A stretch of DNA of 33,371 nt from Paludibacteraceae bacterium (lineage in GTDB: Bacteria > Bacteroidota > Bacteroidia > Bacteroidales > Paludibacteraceae). Below, one piece after another: positions 23,612-32,747 of this stretch. The position numbers and the translations under genes are program-made. Position 1 is the stretch's first letter; each line of letters begins with the position of its first letter. Where the stretch lies: the NCBI GenBank assembly GCA_017457295.1, contig JAFTHS010000058.1:1-33371 (forward strand), read 5' to 3'. Below the pieces are notes generated by a model. It saw nothing but the letters and a program-made list of their open reading frames with translations. It searched no databases and was not told the DNA's origin.

Positions 23612-26600
23612 ATGGCTTTCAAACAAGATAATAAGAAAAACGGTTTTTCCCGTATCTCTATTGGCCTAGCATCGCCAGATGAGATTATGCGTATCAGTTC
23701 GGGCGAAGTACTCAAACCTGAGACGATTAACTATCGTACCTACAAACCTGAGCGCGATGGTCTATTCTGCGAACGTATTTTTGGTCCTACTAAAGACTAC
23801 GAATGCCATTGCGGTAAATACAAGCGTATTCGCTACAAAGGTATTGTCTGCGAGCGTTGTGGTGTAGAGGTAACGGAGAAGAAAGTTCGTCGTGAACGCA
23901 TGGGACACATTAAGTTGGTCGTTCCTGTTACACATATTTGGTATTTGCGTTCATTGCCATCAAAAATGGCAGCTCTCTTGGGAGTTCCTACCAAGAAATT
24001 GGATTCTGTAGTTTACTACGAAAAATACATTGTGCTTCGTGCAGGTGTATTGGCTGGTCAAGAGATTGATGGCGAAGAGATACAAGATAGAATGTTGCTT
24101 GATGAGGATCAATACATTGAGCTGATTGGTCGTCTTCCAGAAGACAACCAATCGCTTGAGGATGATGATCCTGACAAGTTCATTGCAAAGATGGGTGCAG
24201 AAGCAATTGAGGAATTGCTGATGAATATTAATCTTGACGAGTTAAGTTATGAGTTGCGTAATCGTGCTAATAGCGATACCTCTATGCAACGCAAAGCTGA
24301 CTCGCTCAAGCGCTTGCAAGTGGTAGAGAACTTCCGAGCAAGCAAGGGCAAAAACCGTCCAGAATGGATGATACTTCGTGTTATTCCGGTTACTCCTCCA
24401 GAGTTGCGCCCACTTGTGCCTCTAGATGGTGGCCGCTTTGCTACATCCGACCTCAATGACCTCTATCGTCGCGTGATTATTCGTAACAACCGTCTAAAAC
24501 GCCTCGTTGAGATTAAGGCACCAGATGTGATTCTCCGCAACGAGAAGCGCATGTTGCAAGAGGCTGTAGATTCGCTCTTTGATAACAGTAAGAAGACTAC
24601 CGCAATCAAGTCTGATGCTAACCGTCCACTGAAATCACTCTCTGATTCTTTGAAGGGTAAACAAGGTCGTTTCCGTCAGAACTTGCTCGGTAAACGTGTA
24701 GACTATTCTGCTCGTTCTGTGATCGTTGTAGGTCCAGAGTTGAAGATGCATGAGTGTGGTTTGCCAAAAGATATGGCTGCGGAGCTCTACAAACCGTTTA
24801 TTATCCGCAAACTCATTGAGCGCGGAGTAGTAAAGACGGTTAAGTCAGCTAAGAAGATTATTGACCGCAAAGAGCCTATTATTTTCGATATCCTTGAGCA
24901 TGTAATGAAGGGTCACCCAGTTTTATTGAACCGTGCTCCTACATTGCACCGCCATGGTATTTTGGCTTTCCAACCACGAATGATTGAGGGTAAAGCTATT
25001 CAGTTGCACCCACTTGCATGTGCTGGTTTCAATGCCGACTTCGATGGTGACCAAATGGCTGTTCACTTGCCACTTTCTAATGAGGCTATCTTGGAGGCAC
25101 AACTCCTTATGTTAGGCTCTCATAATATTCTTGACCCTGCAAACGGTAATCCTATTACAGTACCATCACAAGATATGATTCTTGGCTTGTATTACATTAC
25201 CAAAGAGCGCATTGGTGCGAAGGGTGAAGGACTTACTTTCTATTCTCCAGAAGAGTGCGAAATCGCACTTAATGAAGGTAAAGTGGATATTCATGCTATT
25301 GTTAAAGTTCGTATCACAGACCAAAGAACTGGAAAAACTTCGCTTATCGAGACTACTCCTGGTCGTGTGCTGGTTAACTACTACGTTCCAAACGAAGTTG
25401 GTTATAAGAACGTTACTCTTGGCAAGAAGGCTGTAAGGGAAATTATTACCGATGTAATTAAGACTTGTGGTGTGGCTCGTACCGCTCTCTTCTTGGATGA
25501 AATCAAAGACCTCGGTTATAAGATGGCCTTCAAAGGTGGACTCAGTTTCAACCTTAATGATATTCTTATTCCAGAAGAAAAAGCAGAATTGGTTGCTAAA
25601 GGAAATCAAATCGTGGAAGAGGTTACCGAACTCTATATGGAAGGTCTTATGACCGATAACGAGCGTTACAACAAAGTCGTTGCTGCATGGGGTGATGTCG
25701 ATACGCAATTGCAAAATGTATTGATGAAGCACATGAAGGAGGCTGATCAAGGTTTCAACTCTGTCTTCATGATGATGGATTCTGGTGCCCGTGGTTCGAA
25801 ACAACAGATCAAACAGTTGGCTGGTATGCGTGGTTTGATGGCTAAGCCTCAAAAAGCAGGTGTTACCGATAGCCGCCAAACTATTGAAAACCCAATTCTT
25901 TCTAACTTTAAAGAAGGATTGAGCGTGTTGGAGTACTTTATTTCTACTCACGGTGCTCGTAAGGGTCTTGCCGATACTGCTTTGAAAACTGCCGATGCGG
26001 GTTATTTGACTCGTCGTCTCGTAGATGTTTCACATGATGTTATCATCACTGAAACCGACTGCGGTACATTACGCGGACTAACTGCAAAAGCAATCAAGCA
26101 AAATGACAACGTTGTTGCTACGCTTACTCAACGCATTTTGGGTCGTGTCAGCGTGCATGATATCTATGATGTTGAGGGTAATTTGATTGTGGCTGCTGGT
26201 GATGAAATCCGTGAGACTGCATGTCAAGCCATCGAAGATGCTGGTATTGAGTCTGTTGAGATTCGTTCTGTTCTTACCTGTGAGGCTAAACATGGCGTTT
26301 GTGCCAAATGTTATGGTCGCAACTTGGCTACTCGTAAGATGGTTCAAAAGGGTGAGGCTGTTGGCGTGATTGCGGCACAAGCTATTGGTGAGCCTGGTAC
26401 ACAGCTTACATTGCGTACATTCCACTCTGGTGGTGTCGCAGGAAATGCTGCTACACAAAATACTTATGCTCTTACACAAGCTGGACGAGTAGAGATTGAC
26501 GACCTCCGTACTATTACTACCGAAAATGGCGATGTCATTGTAGTTAGTCGTCTTAATGAGATGCGTTTAGTAGACGTTAAGACTGGAGTGGTTCTTACAA

Positions 26601-27898
26601 CCTTCAATATCCCTTATGCTTCTAAGCTCTTTGTTACTTCTGGTGAAGTATATGAGAAGGGTCAACAAATCTGCGAATGGGATCCATATAAGGCGACTTT
26701 GATTATTGAGCAGGCTGGTCGTCTTCAATATGAGGATGTGATTGAAGGTGTTACTGCTAAGACTGAAGTAGATGAACAAACAGGTAAGAAAGAGGTTAGT
26801 ATTATTGAAACCAAGGATAAAACCAAAATGCCATCTGCTCATATCGTTGATGCTGAAGGCAATATCTTGCGAACCTACAATTTGCCTGTGAAGGCATTGC
26901 TTGTTCATCCTGATAATACAGATGTAAAGGTTGGTGACTCGCTCTTCACACAAACACGTTCATTTGGTACTGCTGGTGATATCACGGGTGGTCTTCCACG
27001 TGTTACTGAACTCTTTGAAGCGCGCAATCCATCCAACCCTGCTATTGTAGCTGAGATTGATGGTGAAGTGAGCTTCGGACGTATCAAACGTGGTAATCGT
27101 GAGTTGTCTATCACTTCTAAATTGGGTGAGGTGAAGTCGTATCTCATTCCTCTTGGTAAGCAAATCCTTGTTCAAGAGGGTGACTATGTACATGCTGGTA
27201 TCGCGCTTTCTGACGGTGCTATTACTCCTAATGATATCCTCTCTATCCAAGGTCCTACTGCGGTACAAGATTATATCGTTAATGAGGCACAATCTGTATA
27301 TCGTATGCAGGGTGTAGAAATCAACGATAAGCACTTTGAGATTATCGTACGTCAAATGATGCGTAAGGTAGAGATCCAAGACGCAGGAGACACACGTTAT
27401 CTTGACAAGCAAATTGTTGACAAACGCGACTTCCTAGAGGAGAATGATCGTATTTGGGGCAAGAAGTATGTCATTGACGCAGGCGATAGCGAGACCTTGA
27501 AAGCTGGTCAAATCATCACTGCACGCCGTCTGCACGATGAGAACTCATCTTTGCGTCGTAAGGATAAGAAACTAGTACAAGTACGTGAAGCTACTTGCGC
27601 TACCGCAAGCCAAATCTTGCAGGGTATCACTCGTGCAGCATTGGGTACCAAGTCTTTCATGTCTGCAGCTTCCTTCCAAGAGACCACTAAGGTACTCAAC
27701 GAGGCTGCTATCCAAGGCAAGGTAGATTACTTGGATGGTATGAAGGAGAACGTTATTTGTGGTAACTTGATACCTGCAGGTACAGGTCTCCGTGAATTCC
27801 AGCACGTAGTTGTACACAATGCTGAAGAGTATGCAGCCATTCAAGCTGCTCGTGCTGCTGCGGCAGAAGCGCAATTGAGAAGTCAAGAAGAGTTTTAA
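23612..27898 (+). CDS. rpoC: RNA polymerase beta' subunit
   Basis: This 1428-residue subunit carries the catalytic Mg2+ triad in NADFDGDQM (474 onward). The N-terminal zinc ribbon has Cys65, Cys67, Cys80 and Cys83 (CHCGK ... CERCG), and a second Cys cluster [15 protein letters not shown] lies in the jaw/trigger-loop region. It is complete and closed by a strong terminator. Confidence 0.99.
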   Translation: MAFKQDNKKNGFSRISIGLASPDEIMRISSGEVLKPETINYRTYKPERDGLFCERIFGPTKDYECHCGKYKRIRYKGIVCERCGVEVTEKKVRRERMGHIKLVVPVTHIWYLRSLPSKMAALLGVPTKKLDSVVYYEKYIVLRAGVLAGQEIDGEEIQDRMLLDEDQYIELIGRLPEDNQSLEDDDPDKFIAKMGAEAIEELLMNINLDELSYELRNRANSDTSMQRKADSLKRLQVVENFRASKGKNRPEWMILRVIPVTPPELRPLVPLDGGRFATSDLNDLYRRVIIRNNRLKRLVEIKAPDVILRNEKRMLQEAVDSLFDNSKKTTAIKSDANRPLKSLSDSLKGKQGRFRQNLLGKRVDYSARSVIVVGPELKMHECGLPKDMAAELYKPFIIRKLIERGVVKTVKSAKKIIDRKEPIIFDILEHVMKGHPVLLNRAPTLHRHGILAFQPRMIEGKAIQLHPLACAGFNADFDGDQMAVHLPLSNEAILEAQLLMLGSHNILDPANGNPITVPSQDMILGLYYITKERIGAKGEGLTFYSPEECEIALNEGKVDIHAIVKVRITDQRTGKTSLIETTPGRVLVNYYVPNEVGYKNVTLGKKAVREIITDVIKTCGVARTALFLDEIKDLGYKMAFKGGLSFNLNDILIPEEKAELVAKGNQIVEEVTELYMEGLMTDNERYNKVVAAWGDVDTQLQNVLMKHMKEADQGFNSVFMMMDSGARGSKQQIKQLAGMRGLMAKPQKAGVTDSRQTIENPILSNFKEGLSVLEYFISTHGARKGLADTALKTADAGYLTRRLVDVSHDVIITETDCGTLRGLTAKAIKQNDNVVATLTQRILGRVSVHDIYDVEGNLIVAAGDEIRETACQAIEDAGIESVEIRSVLTCEAKHGVCAKCYGRNLATRKMVQKGEAVGVIAAQAIGEPGTQLTLRTFHSGGVAGNAATQNTYALTQAGRVEIDDLRTITTENGDVIVVSRLNEMRLVDVKTGVVLTTFNIPYASKLFVTSGEVYEKGQQICEWDPYKATLIIEQAGRLQYEDVIEGVTAKTEVDEQTGKKEVSIIETKDKTKMPSAHIVDAEGNILRTYNLPVKALLVHPDNTDVKVGDSLFTQTRSFGTAGDITGGLPRVTELFEARNPSNPAIVAEIDGEVSFGRIKRGNRELSITSKLGEVKSYLIPLGKQILVQEGDYVHAGIALSDGAITPNDILSIQGPTAVQDYIVNEAQSVYRMQGVEINDKHFEIIVRQMMRKVEIQDAGDTRYLDKQIVDKRDFLEENDRIWGKKYVIDAGDSETLKAGQIITARRLHDENSSLRRKDKKLVQVREATCATASQILQGITRAALGTKSFMSAASFQETTKVLNEAAIQGKVDYLDGMKENVICGNLIPAGTGLREFQHVVVHNAEEYAAIQAARAAAAEAQLRSQEEF

Positions 27899-27911
27899 TA
27901 ACTCTACATAT

Positions 27912-27950
27912 GAAAAAATACCTAACCATTTCGGTTGGGTATTTTTTTTT
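27912..27950 (+). terminator. Intrinsic terminator after rpoC
   Basis: AAAATACCTAACC and GGTTGGGTATTTT form a 13-bp stem (one G-U) around a short loop, with a run of T residues. This is the end of the rplK-rpoC block. Confidence 0.93.
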
Positions 27951-28031
27951 GTATTATACTGCTATGTAGATAACTATATTTCGCTCCAAGTGGGTATTCT
28001 TTGAGTGTGATTTTAATAAAATGCATTTTTT

Positions 28032-28063
28032 TTTGGTATTTCCATAAATTATTTGTACCTTTG
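28032..28063 (+). promoter_or_regulatory. Promoter of the AraC-family regulator gene
   Basis: The -33 TTTG (28032-28035) and -7 TACCTTTG (28056-28063) are 20 bp apart. The start codon is 22 bp downstream. Confidence 0.88.
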
Positions 28064-28085
28064 TGCCGAAAATAATACTTTTGTT

Positions 28086-28928
28086 ATGAAAAATGAAAAA
28101 ATCCCATTAATTGATTGCCCTATTGATTATATTTTTGGCGAGGCAAGTGGTAAGATTCTAAATGAGTACGGGCGTTTCCCCTGCAAGATTCAGTGTGCTG
28201 TATATGCTTTCATGCTAAAGGGGACTGCGCATGCTACATTGAACATTACGCGTTGCGAGTTTAAGGAGAACGACCTTATTTATGTGCAGCCAGGCAGTTT
28301 TTTGTTGGTGCATGATTTTAGTGAGGATGCGCGTTTGGTATATATTGTTTTCTCTTCTTCGTTTGTCGAGAAAAATTCATATGGAGTTATTCGTCGCCTG
28401 CCTTTATCTCCGCAGTCCTCTAGTCCTATTGTGCACTTGAATCATGAGCAATCTAATGTGGTGGTTGCATTCTCTAATTTATTGGATACCTCCATCAACT
28501 GTACTCCATCAATGCTATCTCCTGAGCGTATGGTCCATGTGCTTAATTTGATTCATCAGACATATACTGAGTTGTTTATGTCCGATAATCGGTCTGCGTA
28601 CATGCAGGATCGCAAAACGGAAATTTATCAAGAGTATAACGATCTTGTGCTTCGTCACTATCACGAATGGCATCATGTAGCGGCATATGCAGAGGCTTTG
28701 CGAATCACGGTACCTCATCTTTGCTCCACTATCAAGTCAGCTAGCGGGCGTACTGCGGGAGATATCATTGTGGATGCTATTTTGATGGATGCAAAAGCGC
28801 AACTGAAAATATCTATTTTACCTATCAAAGAGATTGCCAACAATCTTGGTTTTGAGAACGTTGCCCTCTTCAATCGCTTCTTTAAGAGTCACGTTGGAGT
28901 AACTCCTAAAGCATACCGTAATTCATAA
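28086..28928 (+). CDS. AraC-family transcriptional regulator
   Basis: The 280-residue product starts at the ATG after the -7 box; an earlier in-frame TTG at 28053 lies in the promoter and is rejected. The N-terminal 170 residues form a likely cupin-type sensing domain. The last 90 residues hold two helix-turn-helix units with the family pattern IKEIANNLGFENVALFNRFF and GVTPKAYR. The sensed ligand and the regulated genes are not visible; the next gene has its own promoter and starts 77 bp later, so this regulator is monocistronic. It resembles Bacteroidetes AraC regulators of the type that respond to small organic molecules. Confidence 0.88.
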   Translation: MKNEKIPLIDCPIDYIFGEASGKILNEYGRFPCKIQCAVYAFMLKGTAHATLNITRCEFKENDLIYVQPGSFLLVHDFSEDARLVYIVFSSSFVEKNSYGVIRRLPLSPQSSSPIVHLNHEQSNVVVAFSNLLDTSINCTPSMLSPERMVHVLNLIHQTYTELFMSDNRSAYMQDRKTEIYQEYNDLVLRHYHEWHHVAAYAEALRITVPHLCSTIKSASGRTAGDIIVDAILMDAKAQLKISILPIKEIANNLGFENVALFNRFFKSHVGVTPKAYRNS

Positions 28929-28951
28929 TCATAGTCGAAAAGCCATATTTG

Positions 28952-28983
28952 TTTGCATATTTGCGAAATTTATACTACCTTTG
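28952..28983 (+). promoter_or_regulatory. Promoter of the ABC ATPase-ruvB-HAD operon
   Basis: The -33 TTTG (28952-28955) and -7 TACCTTTG (28976-28983) have 20-bp spacing. The start codon is 21 bp downstream. Confidence 0.88.
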
Positions 28984-29004
28984 CAAATAAATATTTGATT
29001 AGTC

Positions 29005-29694
29005 ATGGCCATAGAGATATCTCATCTAAATAAGTTTATCGGCAAGCAACATGTGTTGAAAGACGTTAATCTTTCCATCGGTGATGGTGAGATTGTGGGG
29101 TTGCTTGGTCCCAATGGTGCGGGTAAATCTACATTAATGAAGATTCTCGTGGGAGTATGGAATGCTACAGATGGCGAGGTAAAGGTCTCTGAATCGATTG
29201 GCTTCCTTCCTGAGCAAAATCCCCTCTATGAAGATATGTATGTGCGGGAATATCTACGCTTTTTCGTAGAACTTCGCAAAAAATCTTCTGCCACACTACA
29301 TAATCTTACACCACGCTGTACCACACAACTGATTGATGACCTTATTAATCGTGTGGGACTAACTGCGGAAGCAAATAAACGGATTGGACAACTCAGCAAG
29401 GGCTATCGCCAACGTGTGGGCTTGGCGCAAGCGATGATCGGTGATCCTGAACTATTGATTTTGGACGAACCAACCACAGGTCTTGATCCTAATCAATTGG
29501 AAGATATCCGCGCGTTAATCCGTGAGATGGGAGATCACCGAACAGTCATCCTTTCTACGCACATCTTGCAGGAAGTCAAGCAGATGTGTACGCGAGTTAT
29601 TATTATTGACCATGGTGAGATCAAGGTGGACAAACCTATACCAGAGATAGAAAATCTAGAGGAAACTTTTAAGCAAGCGACAAACAATGAATGA
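29005..29694 (+). CDS. ABC transporter ATPase, GldA-like, short
   Basis: This 229-residue ATPase has Walker A GPNGAGKS (35-42), signature LSKGYRQ (130-136) and Walker B LILDEP (151-156). It resembles the N-terminal 230 residues of the GldA/ABC-2-type ATPases of Bacteroidetes, ending with LEETFKQA just after the D-loop/H-loop half. GldA proteins are often near 300 residues, so the C-terminal accessory part is missing. No permease gene is adjacent. It overlaps ruvB by 8 bases, so its transcript also yields ruvB. A short ABC-2 exporter ATPase with its permease elsewhere is the likeliest reading. Confidence 0.85.
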   Translation: MAIEISHLNKFIGKQHVLKDVNLSIGDGEIVGLLGPNGAGKSTLMKILVGVWNATDGEVKVSESIGFLPEQNPLYEDMYVREYLRFFVELRKKSSATLHNLTPRCTTQLIDDLINRVGLTAEANKRIGQLSKGYRQRVGLAQAMIGDPELLILDEPTTGLDPNQLEDIRALIREMGDHRTVILSTHILQEVKQMCTRVIIIDHGEIKVDKPIPEIENLEETFKQATNNE

Positions 29695-30706
29695 GAATTT
29701 TGATATTAGGGGACAGATGACCGAGAAGGAGCAAGACAATGCCTTGCGTCCTTTGCGTTTTGATGATTTTGCGGGACAGTCCAAGATTGTCAGCAACTTG
29801 CGTATTTTTGTAGAAGCAGCGCGCATGCGTGGTGAGTCGCTTGACCATGTGCTCCTTTTTGGCCCTCCAGGCTTGGGTAAAACGACGCTCAGCAATATCA
29901 TTGCCAACGAATTGGGGGTAGGGTTCAAGATCACTTCAGGTCCTGTGCTCGATAAACCAGGCGACTTGGCGGGATTGCTTACTTCGCTTGAGGAGAACGA
30001 TGTGCTTTTTATTGATGAGATTCACCGCCTTTCTTCTATTGTAGAGGAGTATCTCTATTCGGCTATGGAGGACTATCGTATTGATATTATGATAGATAAG
30101 GGACCTTCTGCCCGCACGATACAAATTGATCTCAACAAGTTCACGCTTATTGGTGCCACCACTCGCAGCGGTCTGCTGACCAGCCCATTGCGTGCGCGTT
30201 TTGGTATCAATTGCCATTTGGAGTACTACGATGCGCATATTCTTGCGGGGATTGTGGAGCGTAGTGCGCGACTGTTGGGCATTCATATTGACAGCAAAGC
30301 GGCAGCCGAGATTGCACGCCGCAGTCGTGGTACCCCTCGTATAGCTAACGCCTTGCTCCGTCGCGTGCGTGACTTCGCACAAGTCAAGGGTAATGGTGCA
30401 ATTGATTTGGAGATTGCTCGCTATGCCTTAGAAGCATTGAATATCGATACTTTTGGTTTGGATGAGATTGATAACAAGTTGCTTAGCACCATTATTGATA
30501 AGTTTAAAGGCGGCCCTGTCGGTTTGAATACCATTGCCACTGCTATGGGTGAAGATGCAGGCACGATAGAAGATGTCTATGAGCCATACCTCATCAAAGA
30601 GGGCTTTATCAAACGCACTCCTCGCGGTCGTGAGGCCACCGAGTTAGCTTACAAGCACCTCGGCAAGACACCGCTTGTCAATGGGCAAATCACATTGGAG
30701 TTCTAA
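29687..30706 (+). CDS. ruvB: Holliday junction branch migration helicase RuvB
   Basis: This 339-residue AAA+ motor drives branch migration with RuvA. Walker A is GPPGLGKT (59-66), Walker B is DEIH (110-113), and the sensor/arginine-finger region is [18 protein letters not shown]. The C-terminal winged helix ends at [12 protein letters not shown]. The start codon overlaps the end of the ABC ATPase, and the HAD gene begins 1 bp after its stop, so all three are cotranscribed. ruvA and ruvC are not in the window. Confidence 0.97.
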   Translation: MNENFDIRGQMTEKEQDNALRPLRFDDFAGQSKIVSNLRIFVEAARMRGESLDHVLLFGPPGLGKTTLSNIIANELGVGFKITSGPVLDKPGDLAGLLTSLEENDVLFIDEIHRLSSIVEEYLYSAMEDYRIDIMIDKGPSARTIQIDLNKFTLIGATTRSGLLTSPLRARFGINCHLEYYDAHILAGIVERSARLLGIHIDSKAAAEIARRSRGTPRIANALLRRVRDFAQVKGNGAIDLEIARYALEALNIDTFGLDEIDNKLLSTIIDKFKGGPVGLNTIATAMGEDAGTIEDVYEPYLIKEGFIKRTPRGREATELAYKHLGKTPLVNGQITLEF

Positions 30707-30707
30707 C

Positions 30708-31433
30708 ATGAAGCAGTACAAAGCAGTCTTTATCGACTGGGATGATACAATAGGGGATTTTGTTGGTGCCGCGAAGCGAGCACTCCAAGAGATGTACGAC
30801 AAGTACAAGTTAAGTGACTATTTTGCTTCGCATGAGGAGTTCGTGTCGCTCTACAAACCGCATAATATTGAATTGTGGGATAAATATGGTAAGGACTTAG
30901 TAACCAAAGCATTTTTGCGTGTGGATCGTTTCTTATATCCCTTGCTACACGGCACTAAGGTTGCTTCACAAATACAATCCTACACCGCACTTTCTGCTCT
31001 TGCGGAGCAAATGAGCGAGGACTTTTTGCATTTGACCACGAAATACTTCTCTTTATTGCCTGGTGCTGAGGAGTTGGTGCGTTATTTGGCGAAGAAATAT
31101 CCGCTGACGGTAGTGACCAATGGATTCATAGAAGTACAGTACGAGAAGTTTGATAAGAGTGGACTGCGCAACTGCTTCTCGCATATCGTGTTGAGCGAGG
31201 AAGTGGGTTGCCAGAAACCTAATCCACGCATTTATGAGGAGGCACTACGTATGAATGGTGTTTCGGCAGAAGAGGCAGTGATGATAGGCGACTCGTGGAA
31301 CTCTGATATTCAGGGGGCTATCAATGCGGGCATTGACCAGATTTGGGTTCGCAAATCCCAAGACTCGCTCCCCGAAGGACAATCGGCTACATATCTCGTC
31401 CAATCCCTCTCTGAGGTGATGGAAATTTTATAA
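30708..31433 (+). CDS. YjjG-like HAD hydrolase (noncanonical pyrimidine nucleotidase family)
   Basis: This 241-residue HAD-IA phosphatase has nucleophile motif DWDDT (10-14), a later T-V-V-T-N segment, Lys in QKPNPRIYEEAL, and the acidic motif MIGDSWNSDIQGA. These fit the YjjG family, which dephosphorylates noncanonical pyrimidine nucleotides. The ATG at 30708 begins 1 bp after the ruvB stop and matches the family N-terminus; an earlier in-frame start would overlap ruvB deeply. The family name is inferred from overall pattern; other HAD-IA substrates are possible. Confidence 0.85.
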   Translation: MKQYKAVFIDWDDTIGDFVGAAKRALQEMYDKYKLSDYFASHEEFVSLYKPHNIELWDKYGKDLVTKAFLRVDRFLYPLLHGTKVASQIQSYTALSALAEQMSEDFLHLTTKYFSLLPGAEELVRYLAKKYPLTVVTNGFIEVQYEKFDKSGLRNCFSHIVLSEEVGCQKPNPRIYEEALRMNGVSAEEAVMIGDSWNSDIQGAINAGIDQIWVRKSQDSLPEGQSATYLVQSLSEVMEIL

Positions 31434-31498
31434 AGAAATACTTTCCACTAAGGTCTGCAATTCTTTTTCGTATTCAATATTCGACGTTTTTAGTACAC

Positions 31499-31542
31499 TT
31501 CGACACATTTTTTTATGTGATAGTGTGATAGTGTGGAAGTGT
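31499..31542 (+). repeat. 8-bp-unit repeat, copy A
   Basis: TTCGACAC, then T-rich spacer, then TGTGATAG-TGTGATAG-TGTGGAAG-TGT: three 8-bp units in a row. A direct copy with base changes lies at 31856-31899 and an inverted copy at 31685-31713. Confidence 0.85.
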
Positions 31543-31598
31543 ATTCCTACGTTTCATTTTTTTTGATACGAATTTATCTCCTCCCTTGTCAATAGAAA

Positions 31599-31631
31599 TT
31601 ATCCCGAAGATACCCCGAAGATATCCCGAAG
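31599..31631. repeat. Three tandem 11-bp units
   Basis: TTATCCCGAAG (31599-31609), ATACCCCGAAG (31610-31620) and ATATCCCGAAG (31621-31631). Its reverse complement carries ATCTTCGG, also the core of the repeats around the DUF4143 gene. Confidence 0.85.
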
Positions 31632-31684
31632 ATAGCTCATACATAATCAGCAAATATTTCAAAAATAAACATATTTTTACATTT

Positions 31685-31713
31685 CACACTACCACACTAT
31701 CACACTATCACAT
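31685..31713 (-). repeat. 8-bp-unit repeat, copy B (inverted)
   Basis: The reverse complement reads ATGTGATAGTGTGATAGTGT then GGTAGTGTG, differing at one base from copy A over 28 positions. Copies A and B could form a stem around about 140 bases that include the 11-bp array. Confidence 0.85.
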
Positions 31714-31855
31714 ATTTTTATGAGCGAATTTTCTCTACATACTGCCAAACTGTCAAAAACATACTTTTCCAAAAATCGGCGATTTTTAGGGGGTATTGGG
31801 GTAGTATATAATTATATACATAGTATATATTATATTTTTTTCGAGCGATACACCA

Positions 31856-31899
31856 TTCGACACTTTTTTTTATGTGGTAGTGTGGTAGTGTGGGAGTAG
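31856..31899 (+). repeat. 8-bp-unit repeat, copy C
   Basis: TTCGACAC, T-rich spacer, then TGTGGTAG-TGTGGTAG-TGTGGGAG-TAG. It has the same architecture as copy A, with A to G changes in matching positions of the units, 357 bp downstream. Confidence 0.85.
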
Positions 31900-32038
31900 C
31901 CCAATAGATATTCTATTTATTAAATTTTGTTAACGGGCACACTTGGTATAATTTTATCTGAATGTGGAGCAAAGAAAGAAAAATATAGAGATTAACAAAT
32001 TTATTAATGTGTGTTTGTGATTTGCATAAAAAATATTG

Positions 32039-32055
32039 TCTGCCATTATGGCAGA
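32039..32055. promoter_or_regulatory. Inverted repeat upstream of grpE
   Basis: TCTGCCA-TTA-TGGCAGA is a perfect 7-bp palindrome 59 bp before the grpE ATG. It does not match CIRCE. It may be an operator for the heat-shock pair or a hairpin; the evidence is only its symmetry and place. Confidence 0.4.
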
Positions 32056-32113
32056 TTTAAGGGGTGTGGCATGGATTTTGAACACATATATTACGTAGTA
32101 ATAAAATTTGATT

Positions 32114-32710
32114 ATGAAAAAGAATAAAGATAAAAATCAAGTAGAGCAACCTGTTGAGAATCAGGTGGAAAATGGAAATGTAAAAACTGAAAATGGGCAG
32201 GTGGAAGTAGAGAATACAGAAACTGTACAAACCGAGGAGGTGTCAGAGGATGAACAATTGCAAGCCAAAGTGGCAGAACTCGAAGCACGCGTGGCAGAGT
32301 TGGAAGACCTGAAACTGCGCCAAATGGCAGAATTTGATAACTTCCGTCGCCGTACCAACAAAGAGAAACTCGAACTCATGACCACAGCTGGCGAGCGCAT
32401 CTTCAAAGATATGCTGCCCCTTGTTGATGACTTTGAACGCGCCAAAGATGCGATGGCAAAGACCGATGATATTGAGGCAGTTCGTCAAGGTATTGAGTTG
32501 ATCTACAATAAGTTTATCGGTTTCTTGGCGGCAAACGACGTGAAAGTAATTGATACAACCGATGCTGATTTTAATACCGATTTGCACGAGGCAATTACCA
32601 CTTTTGCAGCAGGCGAAGACAAAAAAGGTAAAGTAATCGATTGTACACAAAAAGGATACACCTTGGGCGAAAAAGTGATTCGCTTTTCTAAAGTCGTTGT
32701 TGGTGAGTAA
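32114..32710 (+). CDS. grpE: Nucleotide exchange factor GrpE
   Basis: This 198-residue DnaK cochaperone promotes ADP release. The first 50 residues are charged and Glu-rich (low complexity), then a long coiled coil (about residues 50-100, LQAKVAELEARVAELEDLK) and the beta domain with GYTLGEKVIRFSKVVV. The start is the ATG at 32114, just after an in-frame TTG. dnaJ follows 37 bp later; dnaK is not in the window. Confidence 0.95.
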   Translation: MKKNKDKNQVEQPVENQVENGNVKTENGQVEVENTETVQTEEVSEDEQLQAKVAELEARVAELEDLKLRQMAEFDNFRRRTNKEKLELMTTAGERIFKDMLPLVDDFERAKDAMAKTDDIEAVRQGIELIYNKFIGFLAANDVKVIDTTDADFNTDLHEAITTFAAGEDKKGKVIDCTQKGYTLGEKVIRFSKVVVGE

Positions 32711-32714
32711 TTCA

Positions 32715-32741
32715 TAATTCAAAATTCTTAATTCAAAATTC
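32715..32741. repeat. Direct repeat between grpE and dnaJ
   Basis: TAATTCAAAATTC occurs at 32715-32727 and again at 32729-32741 (period 14). It fills most of the grpE-dnaJ gap. Confidence 0.75.
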
Positions 32742-32747
32742 GGAATT

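Larger units (their letters stand above)
31434..32113. other. Repeat-rich intergenic region
   Basis: No gene is supported in this 680-bp stretch. It contains three copies of an 8-bp-unit repeat, one inverted (listed separately), an 11-bp tandem array, an A+T-rich palindromic run (about 31802-31836) and the 17-bp palindrome AAAAATCG-G-CGATTTTT (31771-31787). The inverted repeat at 32039-32055 lies before grpE. No clean TAnnTTTG promoter was found for grpE. Confidence 0.7.

Noticed and set aside
25166-25951. 261-codon antisense open frame in rpoC
   Set aside because: It lies wholly within a highly conserved gene and has no family features.
28053-28085. In-frame TTG start extending the AraC-family protein
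   Set aside because: The TTG overlaps the promoter region (-7 box 28056-28063); ATG 28086 fits better.
31800-31900. A+T-rich palindromic stretch as a replication origin
   Set aside because: I see no DnaA boxes (TTATCCACA-like) or origin-associated genes nearby.
31434-31900. CRISPR array
   Set aside because: The repeats are 8- and 11-bp units in direct contact with one inverted copy, with no spacers of even length and no cas genes.
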